Source of the DNA: Bacteroidales bacterium UBA4284
GTDB lineage: Bacteria; Bacteroidota; Bacteroidia; Bacteroidales; UBA932
Assembly (NCBI GenBank): GCA_002395925.1
Contig: DGVM01000171.1
Coordinates: 1 to 45,946 of the forward strand
Direction: 5' to 3'
Length of the DNA stretch: 45,946 nt
The notes below the pieces were generated by a model that saw nothing but the letters and a program-made list of their open reading frames with translations, had not been told where the DNA came from and did not search any database. A program made the position numbers and the translations under genes. This document shows positions 16,472-25,587 of this stretch, piece after piece; position 1 is the first letter of the stretch, and each line of letters begins with the position of its first letter.

Positions 16472-18433
16472 TTATTTGAGGATGGGAAGTTCGGCGCTGA
16501 AGTCCCATACTTCGCCACTCCAGCCAAGGCCCTGAGCAATCTGGCTGAGGGTAGCTCCCGCCGCAGCGGCGGTACCGTGGTAAGGATAGTTGTAATCCGC
16601 TCCCTCTACCGGATTTATCACAAGGGGCGTTTCGACAGATGCGTTCTGCTGGTCGTAGATGACGAAGAGATCGGAATAGTCCTTGAAGTCGAGGTCGGAG
16701 CGGCGTACGCAGTCCGTCAGATAGTTATGCGTTGCAGTGAATCCTATGACCGCTCCGCAGCTGTAATGCGATTTGTCGCCCGAGGAGAAGGAGTTGGAAC
16801 GGACGAAGCTGTTCCAGGCGATGCACTTCTCGAATACGTTGGCAGGCATGCGGGTGTCGGCCTCGTTGCCCTTGTCCATGTTGCAGTGTCCGGCGATGCC
16901 GCCCAGGGCATAAGCTCCGGATACCGATGCGGTCGAATAGCAGTTGCGGACGACCACGTCTTCGGCGGTGGTTCCGCCGCCAAGGCCGCCTACTCTCTGG
17001 CCGCCGGCTACGGCACCTGCAGACCAGCAGTTCTCTACCGTTGCTCCCTTTTGCGCATAGCCGAATAGACCTCCTACGTAGTTCTTTGAAGAAGAGACAG
17101 TTACATCGGCGCTGCAGGCTTGAAGGACCGCATTGCCCAGAATGCCGAACATGCCTCCCACGCCGGTCTTGTTGCCGGTGAAGAGCACGTCTCCCTCGAC
17201 GTGGACGCGGCTTGCGCTGCCCTTCTTGTCGCCCGAGCCGCAGTAGCCTCCAAGGATGCCGCAGCTCTTGTTGGTGGAGCAGTTGATGCTTGCGCCGGCG
17301 AATGTGACGTCATGGCAGTTGCCATACAGGACTCCGAAGAAACTGGGGTAGTCGGGATAGTCGCAGGTGAAGCCGCTCACTGTGTGGCCTGCGCCGTCAA
17401 AGTCTATCTGCCGGTCGAAGGGAGATGCGTAGTTGAGGGGAATCCAGCCTTCGATTTCGGACATGTCGATGTCGGCTCCCAGACGGAAGCAGCGCAGTTC
17501 GCCCCCGACAAGGTCTTCGCTCATGAAGAGCATCTGCTCGGGTTGGGTAATAATCCATGGATTCTCCGGCGTGCCTGCGCCGCCGCTGTAGCGGCCGGTA
17601 TTGTACCAGAGCGAGACAGGAACGTCGATGGTGTTGACGACGCCGCCGCGAAGGGTCTTGTCTTCGCTCAGGGTGATGTCGCACAGCCAGGTGAAGTCTC
17701 CTGCTGCAGCTTCCAGGGTGAGGGTAGTGCCGGCGGGCAGGGGGGCGTCGAGGCAGGATGTGTTGAACCATGCCGTGAAGCTCTTGCTCTCCGGCAGGGC
17801 GCTATTCTCGAATGCGAGAGTCAGCGTCTGGGTGGGGGTGCCTGCATTGTCGGCATACAGCACAGGAGCCGAGGCGCTGAGCTTGATGCGCGAAACGGTA
17901 GTAGTCTCTGCAGGCAGGGTGCCGGTAATCCGGAGCACGCCGACGCTCCGCAGACTTGCTCCTGCGGCTTCGGCCCACGAGGGGCTGAACTCAAATGAGT
18001 CGAAGCTCTTGAGCCCCTGGAGCATGGCGCAGTATTGCAGAGCATCCTTGCTGCTCAGGTCGGGCTGGGTCTGCATTTCGAAATTGATGGCTTCGAAAGC
18101 CTCCTCGGAGCTTATTGAACCGGGGTAGATTATGCTGAACTCGGTTCCGGAAACAGGGGCTCCGGAGAACGTGGCGCTCTTGCCGGTAAATCCTTCGTCT
18201 ATGCTGAGTACGGAACTGGTGACGCCTACGAGGCTGAGTTCGTCTCCTTCTTCCCATAACCAGGAGAGTCCCGTACCGCTTTCGGTATCGCGGGCGGCGA
18301 CTTTGGTGCCGGGCAGTGAAGCGTGTACGCTTATGATACCGGCGGGTGCGGGCAGCTCGCGTGCTTCTTTGGGGTTGCAAGAGACGGCCAGGGAAAGACC
18401 CATGGCAAGAATGTAAATGTATCTTGTTTTCAT
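16472..18433 (-). CDS. Fimbrillin-like / GLUG-repeat surface lipoprotein (paralogue 1)
   Basis: A 653-residue lipoprotein (lipobox Cys19, SLAVSC, then NPKE, an acidic stretch like the Bacteroidetes surface-export signal). An N-terminal fimbrillin-like domain (~30-280) is followed by GLUG-type repeats (~300-560: VGGMFG, VGGLFGYA, VGGLGGG, LGGIAG) and the YPYHGT...LSQIAQGLGWSGEVWDFSAELP module, after which it ends. It is therefore the plain version of the architecture, without a catalytic domain. The repeat region closely resembles both the gene upstream and the gene downstream. It starts 12 bases after the preceding stop, within the SusC/D operon. Likely a surface glycan-binding or adhesive protein. 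Confidence 0.83.
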   Translation of the reverse strand: MKTRYIYILAMGLSLAVSCNPKEARELPAPAGIISVHASLPGTKVAARDTESGTGLSWLWEEGDELSLVGVTSSVLSIDEGFTGKSATFSGAPVSGTEFSIIYPGSISSEEAFEAINFEMQTQPDLSSKDALQYCAMLQGLKSFDSFEFSPSWAEAAGASLRSVGVLRITGTLPAETTTVSRIKLSASAPVLYADNAGTPTQTLTLAFENSALPESKSFTAWFNTSCLDAPLPAGTTLTLEAAAGDFTWLCDITLSEDKTLRGGVVNTIDVPVSLWYNTGRYSGGAGTPENPWIITQPEQMLFMSEDLVGGELRCFRLGADIDMSEIEGWIPLNYASPFDRQIDFDGAGHTVSGFTCDYPDYPSFFGVLYGNCHDVTFAGASINCSTNKSCGILGGYCGSGDKKGSASRVHVEGDVLFTGNKTGVGGMFGILGNAVLQACSADVTVSSSKNYVGGLFGYAQKGATVENCWSAGAVAGGQRVGGLGGGTTAEDVVVRNCYSTASVSGAYALGGIAGHCNMDKGNEADTRMPANVFEKCIAWNSFVRSNSFSSGDKSHYSCGAVIGFTATHNYLTDCVRRSDLDFKDYSDLFVIYDQQNASVETPLVINPVEGADYNYPYHGTAAAAGATLSQIAQGLGWSGEVWDFSAELPILK

Positions 18434-18445
18434 ACCGGCCTGTGC

Positions 18446-20203
18446 TTAATGGATTTTGTTTTCGTCGTAATCTCCGATGCCGCCGCCTGTGCTAACATCC
18501 TCGATGGGGGAGAGGGTTGCGTCGGGCCGGATGACGGGGGTGCTTCCGGAAAGGTCCCATACGGACTCGTTCCAGCCGAGCATAAGGGCTACGTCGCTGA
18601 GGCTCGAGCCTTCGGGAGCGGTCTTGCCGTGGTAGGGGTAGTTGTGCTCAGCACCTTCGACATTGGGTATCATCAGCGGCGCCGCCGGGGAGGCGTCTGG
18701 CTGGTCGTACAGGGAGAAGACATCGGTGTAATCGAAGAAGATACTCTGGTTGTACACCATCTGGGGAGAGCGGTAACATGCGCTTAGGTAGTTCTTTACA
18801 GCCGTGTAGCCGATGATGGCTCCGTCGCTGTAGTGACTTACGTCACCGGAAATTATCTTTCCTGTTTCGTCGTTCTGGTTCCAGTTGGCAGTGATTTCAC
18901 CGTTCCAGGCGATGCAGCGCTCGATGTGGTTGCCGGGAGCGTTTTCCAAAGGGGTTCCTGCATTGGTGTTGGCCATGTTGAAGAAGCCTCCGATGCCGCC
19001 AAGCGCGAATGAACCGCGGACGGTTGCGGTACTGTAGCAGTCGAGAATCTGTATCCCCTCTGCTTCGTCGAGGTCCTTGCCGTCAGTGCCGCCGCCGATT
19101 CCGCCTACCCTCTGGCCGCCGACTATCGTTCCGGTGGTCCAGCAGTCTTCCACTATGGCTTTCCTGCCGCAGTATCCGAATATGCCTCCAACGTTGTTGA
19201 GCTTGGACTTGATTACGACGTCTGCCGAGCATGCGAAGACGCGTCCGTTGGCAAGATAGCCGAAGAATCCTCCTGCACCGTACTTGGTTGAGGCGGTGTG
19301 GTCAAGCTCGCCCTGGATGTGCACCCTTTCGGCTTCGCCGCGTATATCGCCCGTTCCGCAGTAACCTGCGAGGATGCCGGCGCGTGCGTCGAGGACTGTA
19401 ATCTTGGCATTGGTGAATGTCACATCGCGGCAGGAGCCGTTGAGCACGCCGAAGAAGCTGGGATAGCTGGCGAAATCACTGTACAGATTGGAGATGGTGT
19501 GGCCTGCGCCGTCGAAGTCTATTCCCAGGTCGTAGGGACTGGCGTAGTTGAGAGGCTCCCAGTTGATGCCGCTCAGGTCTATGTCGGCGGTCATTCTGAA
19601 GTAAACCTTCTCGCCGGGGCTCAGGCGGTCGCGCATTTTCGTCATGTCCTCCGGGGTGGCGAGCACATAGGGGTATTCAGGAGAACCGTCTCCGCCTTCG
19701 GGGCCTGTGTTGACCTGCATGACGGTAACATAGGCGAGGGGCTCGCTTGCGAGGGCCCAGTTGTCGGTGCCCGTTACCTTGTCGATGCTCACGGGAAGAA
19801 CGTACAACTTATTGTCTTCCAGTCCTGAAGCCGTGATTTTCAGCTTGGCTGTACTGGACTGTTTGTTGTAGCGGGGAAGCATTACCGAGTTGTTCACGAA
19901 CTCGTAGGCGCCGGAAGGAAGCAGTTCGCAGTCGAGGGCGCGAGCGCTGTTGAAACTCTGCACAGCTTCTGCGTCCACCTTGAAAGACATGGTGAGGTAT
20001 GTGTCGGAGACTTCCTGCGCAAGGGCCCGGAGGTCCAGTGTCTTTGACTTTCCGGGGAGCAGTTCCAGGGTCTGGTCGGCTCCGCTGAGAGTGGCATAGA
20101 AGACACCCTTCATGGTAGATGTCGCAGGCTTCTCCTTGGGAGTGCAGCTCAGCGCACAGAGGACCATGGAGGCCGCTGCAAGGTATGTAAGTATTCGCTT
20201 CAT
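18446..20203 (-). CDS. DUF1735-domain / GLUG surface glycan-binding-type lipoprotein
   Basis: A 585-residue lipoprotein (lipobox Cys20, CALSC, then TPKEK). Unlike its neighbours it starts with a DUF1735 (BT_3987-type) beta-sandwich at about residues 30-165, a domain common in surface glycan-binding proteins and lipid-anchored enzymes of SusC/D loci. GLUG-type repeats follow (~215-470), then the YPYHGK...LSDVALMLGWNESVWDLSGSTP module. Being third, directly after SusC and SusD, it occupies the slot usually held by a SusE/F-like glycan-binding protein. It starts 13 bases after the SusD stop. Ligand unknown. Confidence 0.84.
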   Translation of the reverse strand: MKRILTYLAAASMVLCALSCTPKEKPATSTMKGVFYATLSGADQTLELLPGKSKTLDLRALAQEVSDTYLTMSFKVDAEAVQSFNSARALDCELLPSGAYEFVNNSVMLPRYNKQSSTAKLKITASGLEDNKLYVLPVSIDKVTGTDNWALASEPLAYVTVMQVNTGPEGGDGSPEYPYVLATPEDMTKMRDRLSPGEKVYFRMTADIDLSGINWEPLNYASPYDLGIDFDGAGHTISNLYSDFASYPSFFGVLNGSCRDVTFTNAKITVLDARAGILAGYCGTGDIRGEAERVHIQGELDHTASTKYGAGGFFGYLANGRVFACSADVVIKSKLNNVGGIFGYCGRKAIVEDCWTTGTIVGGQRVGGIGGGTDGKDLDEAEGIQILDCYSTATVRGSFALGGIGGFFNMANTNAGTPLENAPGNHIERCIAWNGEITANWNQNDETGKIISGDVSHYSDGAIIGYTAVKNYLSACYRSPQMVYNQSIFFDYTDVFSLYDQPDASPAAPLMIPNVEGAEHNYPYHGKTAPEGSSLSDVALMLGWNESVWDLSGSTPVIRPDATLSPIEDVSTGGGIGDYDENKIH

Positions 20204-20216
20204 GATGAATGTCCGG

Positions 20217-22004
20217 TTAGAATGTCAGTCCGTCGTCCCATCCGGGGTTCTGGGTAAGTGCGCCTCCGGTGAGGTTGCGGTCGTCGGTGGGGATGGGGTA
20301 CAGATAATCCTTGTCCTCGTCCCATGTGCGTTCTATGGTACTGTGCAGCCAGATGAAGCCGGAAGTACCTTCAGAGAGATACACCTCGCCGCCGAGTTTC
20401 TTGGCGGAAGAGGCATTTGACGTAGCCTTGTCTGTGTAAATCTCGAAATCGGGAGTGCCGTCGCCATCGACGTCATATACGCCGGCCCCCGGGAAATATG
20501 CTCCGTAAAAAGGTGCCTCGAAGACTTTGCCTTCCTTCCAGCGCATAAGATCGTAGTATCGGTGGCCTTCCTGGCAGAGTTCGATTGCCCTCTCGCGGCG
20601 GATTTCCAGAATAACGCCCTTGTGCGGGTCCGAGAGAAGCACCGGGCTGCGATAGCCTCCGAATGCGGCATCGGTGAGGAATGCATCCGGAGCGGCGTCG
20701 GCTTCGGATAGCGACATGGCTGGCATGCCCGCGCGCTTACGGAGCTGGTTGACGGAGAGGTCAAGGTCTTCCTGGGTGAGAGCCCCGGCATCGGCTTTGG
20801 CCTCGGCATAATTGAGATACACCTCGGCGGCGCGGAAGATTATGAGGTCGATGTCGGAAGCGTTATACTGGTCTTGATCGACTGTCGTCATGTACTTGTC
20901 GGGATGGTAACCGGAGAAACTGACCTTGTAGTCGGGAGCCGTGAATGCGGTTTCTCCCATACGCTTGTATCCTGGAGTGCGGATGCTGGCGGCAAGACGG
21001 GGGTCGCGGTCTGCAGTTTCTTCGGCAAAAGACATGGTCTGCCAGCCGGCTTTGTCGGTGAAGCGCGTGCCGTCTTTCATCAGGTAGCTTGCAATGAGCT
21101 TCTTGGTCGCCGCAGGACAGCCCATTGAGCCGGCGGTCATGGTATTGCCGGCTGCGTGGATGGCACCATAGGTTTTGTTGTAGTCGCGGGCCAGGATGAC
21201 CTCGTCGGTAAGGTCGGAGGCCTCCATGGTGTGGAACAGCTCGAAGTAGCTTGGATGCAGGCTGTATCCGCTTGTCCGGATGAACTCCAGGGAAACAGCC
21301 GCGCACTCATCGAGATACCATTTGTAAGGCTTTGCGTCGGATGGGAGCGTGGCGAGAGTAGGATCGCCTGCATGGTACTTGCGGAATGTCCCTTCGAACA
21401 GCATCACTCGTGACTTCAGGGCCATCGCCGTCCATTTCGTCACCTCGTAGGCGCTCTTAGCGGAAGGGAGGTTGTCAATCGCGAAGTCCAGGTCTTCGAG
21501 CATCTTCTGCATCACGAATTCGCGGCTGTCGCGGGGGCGGCTGAGAGCCTCTTTGTCGGTGGAACCCAGTGGCTTGTCGTACCAGGGTACGTCGCCGAAA
21601 CGCTTGACCTTGGCAAAGTAGAAATAAGCGCGGAAGAAGCGTGCGAGGGCTTCGTATTTTACCCTTACCGTATTGTCGGGACAATTGTCGAGATTTTCGA
21701 GCAGGGTGTTGATATTGCGAAGGGCGCTCCAGCTCCAGCCGCCGCCGCTTGCAGGGATTGTGCGCTTGCCCATGCCCTCGTTGGACATGTTGTTCTGCGT
21801 GTAGTGGTCGTCGTTGGCCACATAAAGCTCACTGGTTGGGAATAGCTCGTAGAAGGATATGGAGTAGGCCCGCAGTTCGCTCTCGCTCTTGAAAAAAGTG
21901 TCCGAGGTGAGCCTGTCCCTGGGCACGGCGTCCAGCAGGTCGTCGCAGCCGGTGATGACGAACCCGGCAAGCAAGGCGAATATGGGGAAAAGTATCTTTT
22001 TCAT
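20217..22004 (-). CDS. SusD/RagB-family nutrient-uptake outer-membrane lipoprotein
   Basis: A SusD-type lipoprotein of about 595 residues: MKKILF...FVITGC with the lipidated Cys at 20, followed by acidic DDLLD. Typical family stretches include the RDRLTSDTFF start, RFFRAYFYFAKVKRFGDVPWYDKP (quoted in part as RAYFYFAKVKRFGDVPWYD), an EVYLNYAEAKADAGAL helix and the terminal PIPTDDRNLTGGALTQNPGW. It caps the SusC barrel and captures the ligand. An alternative ATG four codons upstream (22016) would begin directly after the SusC stop. The pairing with SusC and the GLUG proteins behind it suggests oligosaccharide uptake. Confidence 0.95.
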   Translation of the reverse strand: MKKILFPIFALLAGFVITGCDDLLDAVPRDRLTSDTFFKSESELRAYSISFYELFPTSELYVANDDHYTQNNMSNEGMGKRTIPASGGGWSWSALRNINTLLENLDNCPDNTVRVKYEALARFFRAYFYFAKVKRFGDVPWYDKPLGSTDKEALSRPRDSREFVMQKMLEDLDFAIDNLPSAKSAYEVTKWTAMALKSRVMLFEGTFRKYHAGDPTLATLPSDAKPYKWYLDECAAVSLEFIRTSGYSLHPSYFELFHTMEASDLTDEVILARDYNKTYGAIHAAGNTMTAGSMGCPAATKKLIASYLMKDGTRFTDKAGWQTMSFAEETADRDPRLAASIRTPGYKRMGETAFTAPDYKVSFSGYHPDKYMTTVDQDQYNASDIDLIIFRAAEVYLNYAEAKADAGALTQEDLDLSVNQLRKRAGMPAMSLSEADAAPDAFLTDAAFGGYRSPVLLSDPHKGVILEIRRERAIELCQEGHRYYDLMRWKEGKVFEAPFYGAYFPGAGVYDVDGDGTPDFEIYTDKATSNASSAKKLGGEVYLSEGTSGFIWLHSTIERTWDEDKDYLYPIPTDDRNLTGGALTQNPGWDDGLTF

Positions 22005-22016
22005 TGCAGGATTCAT

Positions 22017-25000
22017 TTACAGGGTTATGTCTATACCGAACACGAAACTCTTCTGCCATGGATACAGGCGGAGGTTGCCGCCGGTCATGGCCATTTCGGG
22101 ATCCACGAATTTGCCGTGGAGGCCGGGAGCGAAGTAGAACAGGTTCTCGCCCGAGAAGTACAGGCGGAGCTTGCTGATGGAAATCTTCTTGGTAAGATTC
22201 TCGGGCAGGGTGTAGCCGAAAGTGAGGTTCTTGAGACGCAGGTAGCCGATGTTCTGGAGATATCGGTCGTTTGCTACGCCCAGGGGACGGTTGGCGTTCA
22301 TGGCCACGTAGCCTCTGGGGCGGGGAAAGTAAGCGTCTGGATTCTCCTCGCTCCAGCAGTCGTCGAGGAAGTCCCTGGGAATGAATGTCTGATAGGGACG
22401 TGCATAGAGGAACCAGAAGGAGCGGGCGTCAGCCGCGGGATACCAGTCCATGTGGCCTATGCCCTGGAAGAACACCGCGAGGTCGAAACCGAACCAGGAA
22501 GCGTTGAGGTTGAGACCGTAGTTGTAACGGGGCTGGCTGTTGCCTATTATTTGCCAGTCGCCGCTTTTTCCTACTCTTTCTTCACCTTTGTCGATGCTGC
22601 CGCTGTTGTCGAGGTCGGCGAACTTCATGTCCCCGGCAAACAGACCCTGGGGGAAGATCTGGGCGTCATTTACCTTTGACTGATCGACGGCGTAACTCTT
22701 TGCCTCTTCGTCCGTTGCGAACAGCCCGTCGATGTGATAGCCCCAGATGTCACCGTATTTCTGACCTTCCCAGTAGGTCTTGGCGAAGAGCTTGTCGGGA
22801 TTGTTGAAGCGGGTAATGTGGGATACGTAATCTGAGAATACCGCGCTGGCTCCGTAATTGAAAGGCCTTCCTGCAAGATTGAAGGAATCACGCCAGGAAA
22901 GCGAGAGCTCGTATCCCTTGGTGCGCAGGTCGGCAACGTTTTCCTGGGGAGAGGATGCACCGTACACTGCCGGCAGCGCTTCTCCGGCGGTGAGCATGTC
23001 CTTGGTGTCGCGGATATAGCCCTCGGCGCTGAATTCCAGTCGGTTGCCCAGGAACGCCATGTCTATTCCAAGGTTGCTCTGTATGGAACGCTCCCAGGTA
23101 AGTCCGGAGGAAACAGGGGCCGACAGGGAGGCCTGGGGAAGATTGGCTCCGCCAAGCAGATATGAGGATTTTCCGCCTGTGGATACGGTGCGGATGGCGG
23201 GGTAGTAGGAACTCATCTGCTGATTGCCCAGCTGACCGTAGGAATAACGTATCTTGAGATTGTCCCACCAGCTGCGAAGAGGTGCGAAGAAAGGCTCTTC
23301 GGAAACTCTCCAACCCACTGATGCAGAAGGGGAGAACACCCAGCGGTGACCGCGGAGGAAACGGGAGGAGCCGTCATATCGGGCATTGATTTCCAATAGG
23401 TAGCGGCCTTTGTAGTCATAGTTGATACGGGAGAAATAACCTGCCAGCTTGTATTCGTTCTGACCGCCGCTGGTCTCCATGCGCTTGTTGCCGTCGGGGT
23501 CGGCAGGGTCGGCGCCGACGAGGTTCTGGTCGTTAAGCTCGGTGGAATACAGGTAGTAACCCTTGGCTCCGAGGTCCTTGATCCAGCGGGTCTCGTAGTT
23601 TACGCCGGCCATGGCCTTGAAGTTATGGGCGCCATTCCAGCTGTGTTCGTAGGTGGCGTACAGGTTGTAAGCCTGATAGATATTGGTGTTTGCGCTCTCT
23701 GACAGTACGTCGATGAAAGGGGATTTGTCGGTGATGGTCTTGATTTCTCCGGGAATCTGGGAATACTCGCCGTTCACCGCCCTGTTCATGTAGCGGTTGT
23801 ACTTGAGGGTGTAGGTGTAGTCTCCCTTGATGGACAGGCCTTTTACAGGGGTGATGGTGAAATCCACCGTCTCGCTCAGGTTGTCCACGTTGTCCTGGTT
23901 GAAGTTGTCGGCGTCGAGGAGCATGAGCAGGCCGTCCATCACCGTGTAGCTGTTGTATTTGGTGGTGTATAACATGCTTCCGTCCGGGTTGGCCGCCGGG
24001 AAACTTGCGAGTGCGTGGGAAGTACTCTTGGCGAAATTGTTGTTGATGCCGCTCTGGCCGGGGTAGAAGTAGCCGCTGTTGAAGTAGCTTGTGTTGGAAC
24101 CTATGCGAAGCCAGTCGGTTACGTCGAAGGAGAGCTTGGCGCGGAGGTTGACACGGCGGTAGTTGTCGGGCTTCTCCTTGAACATGCCCTGCTCGTAGGT
24201 GTATCCGCCCGAGACCAGATAGTTGAACGACTTGGTGGCGCCGCTCATGGTGATCATGTGGCTGGTGGTGGGCTTGATGTCGTTGTAGAGTACGTGGTAC
24301 CAGTCGGTGTTTGCGTAGTAGTTGTAAACGTCCTGTCCGTTCACGTTGCTTATGGTTACCCAGGGGCGTTCGGGGTTTTCCACCACGTCGTCGCGGCGTG
24401 CCAGAAGTTCCTGCATGTCGGCGTCGGAGTAGTTGGCGTACTTGGTGCCGGGACTGTAGGTGGCCCAGAACAGGTTGTTGAGGTACACCGAATCGTAGCC
24501 GCGGGATTCGTAGTCGGTGCTGGTAGTAGGGGCGGTGACGCCGAAACGGCCGCTGTAGGTCACTTTGGCCCGGCCGTCCTTTTCTGCCGATCCGTTCTTG
24601 GTTGTGACGAGTATTACGCCGGCAGAGCCTCGGGCGCCGTAGATTGCGGCGGCCGCAGCGTCCTTGATGACCGAGATGCTCTCCACGTCAACAGGGTTGA
24701 TGTACTGGATGTCGCCTTCCACGCCGTCGATGAGCACCAGCGGGCTGCCGCCGTTGATGGAGTTCCATCCGCGGATGTTGAGCGTAGCCGCCTGACCCGG
24801 TCGTCCGCTGCCCGAGGTGATGTTGAGCCCGGGAACCGATCCCTGGAGCATGTGGCCTACGTCGAGGGCTACCCTGTCCTGAAGGGCTTCGGATTTCACG
24901 ACAGACACGGCACCGGTTAGGTTCTCTTTTTTCTGGGTGCCGTAGCCGATTGCGACGGCATTCTCCAGCAGATAGCTGTCTTCCTCGAGGACAATCGCAA

Positions 25001-25268
25001 CCACGCTCCTGCCTCCGACGGCGACGTTGAGCGTCTTGTAGCCCAGGGCTGAAATCTCGAGGACGGCGTCTGCGGGTACGTTGATGGCAAAGTCGCCATC
25101 GAGTCCCGTAACTGCATGCACTCCGCCGGACTGCACGACGGCGCCTGCCACCGGCCCTGCGGAATCCGAAACTGTTCCGCGCACTGTCCTTGTCTGGGCA
25201 AAAGCGCAGAACGATATCGCAATGCCCGTGAGCACGGCGATGACTTTCAGCAGTTGTCTATGAAACAT
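22017..25268 (-). CDS. SusC/RagA-family TonB-dependent outer-membrane transporter
   Basis: About 1083 residues. The order is signal peptide (MFHRQLL...FCAFAQ), carboxypeptidase-like regulatory domain (VRGTVSDSAGPVAGA, ISALGYKTL), plug domain with the SusC signature (AVAIGYGTQKKENLTGAVSV and LNIRGWNSINGGSPLVLIDG, SISVIKDAAAAAIYGARGS), and a long beta-barrel ending in an aromatic-rich strand (KSFVFGIDITL). I chose the ATG at 25268 because it opens the signal peptide; the open frame continues upstream through the promoter switch and is not meaningful there. It forms the uptake pore with SusD, powered by TonB. Expression should depend on the invertible promoter directly upstream. Confidence 0.95.
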   Translation of the reverse strand: MFHRQLLKVIAVLTGIAISFCAFAQTRTVRGTVSDSAGPVAGAVVQSGGVHAVTGLDGDFAINVPADAVLEISALGYKTLNVAVGGRSVVAIVLEEDSYLLENAVAIGYGTQKKENLTGAVSVVKSEALQDRVALDVGHMLQGSVPGLNITSGSGRPGQAATLNIRGWNSINGGSPLVLIDGVEGDIQYINPVDVESISVIKDAAAAAIYGARGSAGVILVTTKNGSAEKDGRAKVTYSGRFGVTAPTTSTDYESRGYDSVYLNNLFWATYSPGTKYANYSDADMQELLARRDDVVENPERPWVTISNVNGQDVYNYYANTDWYHVLYNDIKPTTSHMITMSGATKSFNYLVSGGYTYEQGMFKEKPDNYRRVNLRAKLSFDVTDWLRIGSNTSYFNSGYFYPGQSGINNNFAKSTSHALASFPAANPDGSMLYTTKYNSYTVMDGLLMLLDADNFNQDNVDNLSETVDFTITPVKGLSIKGDYTYTLKYNRYMNRAVNGEYSQIPGEIKTITDKSPFIDVLSESANTNIYQAYNLYATYEHSWNGAHNFKAMAGVNYETRWIKDLGAKGYYLYSTELNDQNLVGADPADPDGNKRMETSGGQNEYKLAGYFSRINYDYKGRYLLEINARYDGSSRFLRGHRWVFSPSASVGWRVSEEPFFAPLRSWWDNLKIRYSYGQLGNQQMSSYYPAIRTVSTGGKSSYLLGGANLPQASLSAPVSSGLTWERSIQSNLGIDMAFLGNRLEFSAEGYIRDTKDMLTAGEALPAVYGASSPQENVADLRTKGYELSLSWRDSFNLAGRPFNYGASAVFSDYVSHITRFNNPDKLFAKTYWEGQKYGDIWGYHIDGLFATDEEAKSYAVDQSKVNDAQIFPQGLFAGDMKFADLDNSGSIDKGEERVGKSGDWQIIGNSQPRYNYGLNLNASWFGFDLAVFFQGIGHMDWYPAADARSFWFLYARPYQTFIPRDFLDDCWSEENPDAYFPRPRGYVAMNANRPLGVANDRYLQNIGYLRLKNLTFGYTLPENLTKKISISKLRLYFSGENLFYFAPGLHGKFVDPEMAMTGGNLRLYPWQKSFVFGIDITL

Positions 25269-25323
25269 ACTCGTATTGGTTAAAAGTTTATAATCACGCA
25301 TTTGGCAGATGCCCCACGTATGA

Positions 25324-25341
25324 TAGCTTAACCATAAAGGC
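25324..25341 (+). repeat. Left inverted repeat of the predicted invertible promoter
   Basis: TAGCTTAACCATAAAGGC. It is the perfect reverse complement of 25494-25511. The repeat boundary is exact: the next bases outward and inward no longer pair. Confidence 0.88.
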
Positions 25342-25493
25342 GCATACCACCAAATATGCAATAAACCCTCAAATATACGATAATTCAGCGAAAATCAAAA
25401 CTATAGAAACATTAAATGCTCATTGTTATCCGACTTCTTGGTCTTTTTGGGAGGTCTGATGCGCTTTTAGCTTGATAATAACTGCGTTATGTA
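25342..25493 (-). promoter_or_regulatory. Invertible promoter segment (predicted phase switch), ON orientation
   Basis: This 152-bp AT-rich segment lies between the two 18-bp inverted repeats. It contains one full Bacteroidetes promoter pointing at susC: -33 TTTG (25396-25399), an 18-base spacer, and -7 TATATTTG (25370-25377). The leader from there to the SusC start would be roughly 95 bases. I found no comparable promoter on the plus strand of the segment, so inversion should silence the operon and send transcription into the 3' end of the NRPS gene as antisense RNA. Invertible promoters of this kind control capsule and surface-protein genes in Bacteroides. The recombinase must be elsewhere; none is in this window. 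Confidence 0.82.
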
Positions 25494-25511
25494 GCCTTTA
25501 TGGTTAAGCTA
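25494..25511 (-). repeat. Right inverted repeat of the predicted invertible promoter
   Basis: GCCTTTATGGTTAAGCTA. Perfect partner of 25324-25341. The decamer AAAGGCGCAT also lies at both ends in direct orientation (25336-25345 and 25511-25520), so each recombination site may be larger than the inverted repeat alone. Confidence 0.88.
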
Positions 25512-25521
25512 AAGGCGCATG

Positions 25522-25571
25522 CAATATGGGGTCGACTATCAGTCTCTCGACTTTTTAGTCACCCCCATATT
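25522..25571. other. 50-base imperfect stem-loop after the NRPS gene
   Basis: CAATATGGGG (25522-25531) pairs perfectly with CCCCATATTG (25562-25571). A 2x2 internal mismatch follows, then GACT/AGTC continues the stem. Inside are smaller GACT...AGTC pairings. No T-run follows on either strand, so it is not a standard intrinsic terminator. It lies between the NRPS stop and the promoter switch and could stop read-through, stabilise the NRPS mRNA end, or belong to the recombination site. Confidence 0.6.
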
Positions 25572-25587
25572 GAAATTGCGTGTCAGA

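Noticed and set aside
25351..25358. A second TATTTG-like box (CATATTTG) downstream of the switch promoter
   Set aside because: First base departs from the consensus and no TTTG lies at the -33 distance.
25269..25361. N-terminal extension of SusC through the switch region
   Set aside because: The frame is open only by chance from a TTG; the signal peptide begins at the ATG at 25268, and the extension would cross the inverted repeat.
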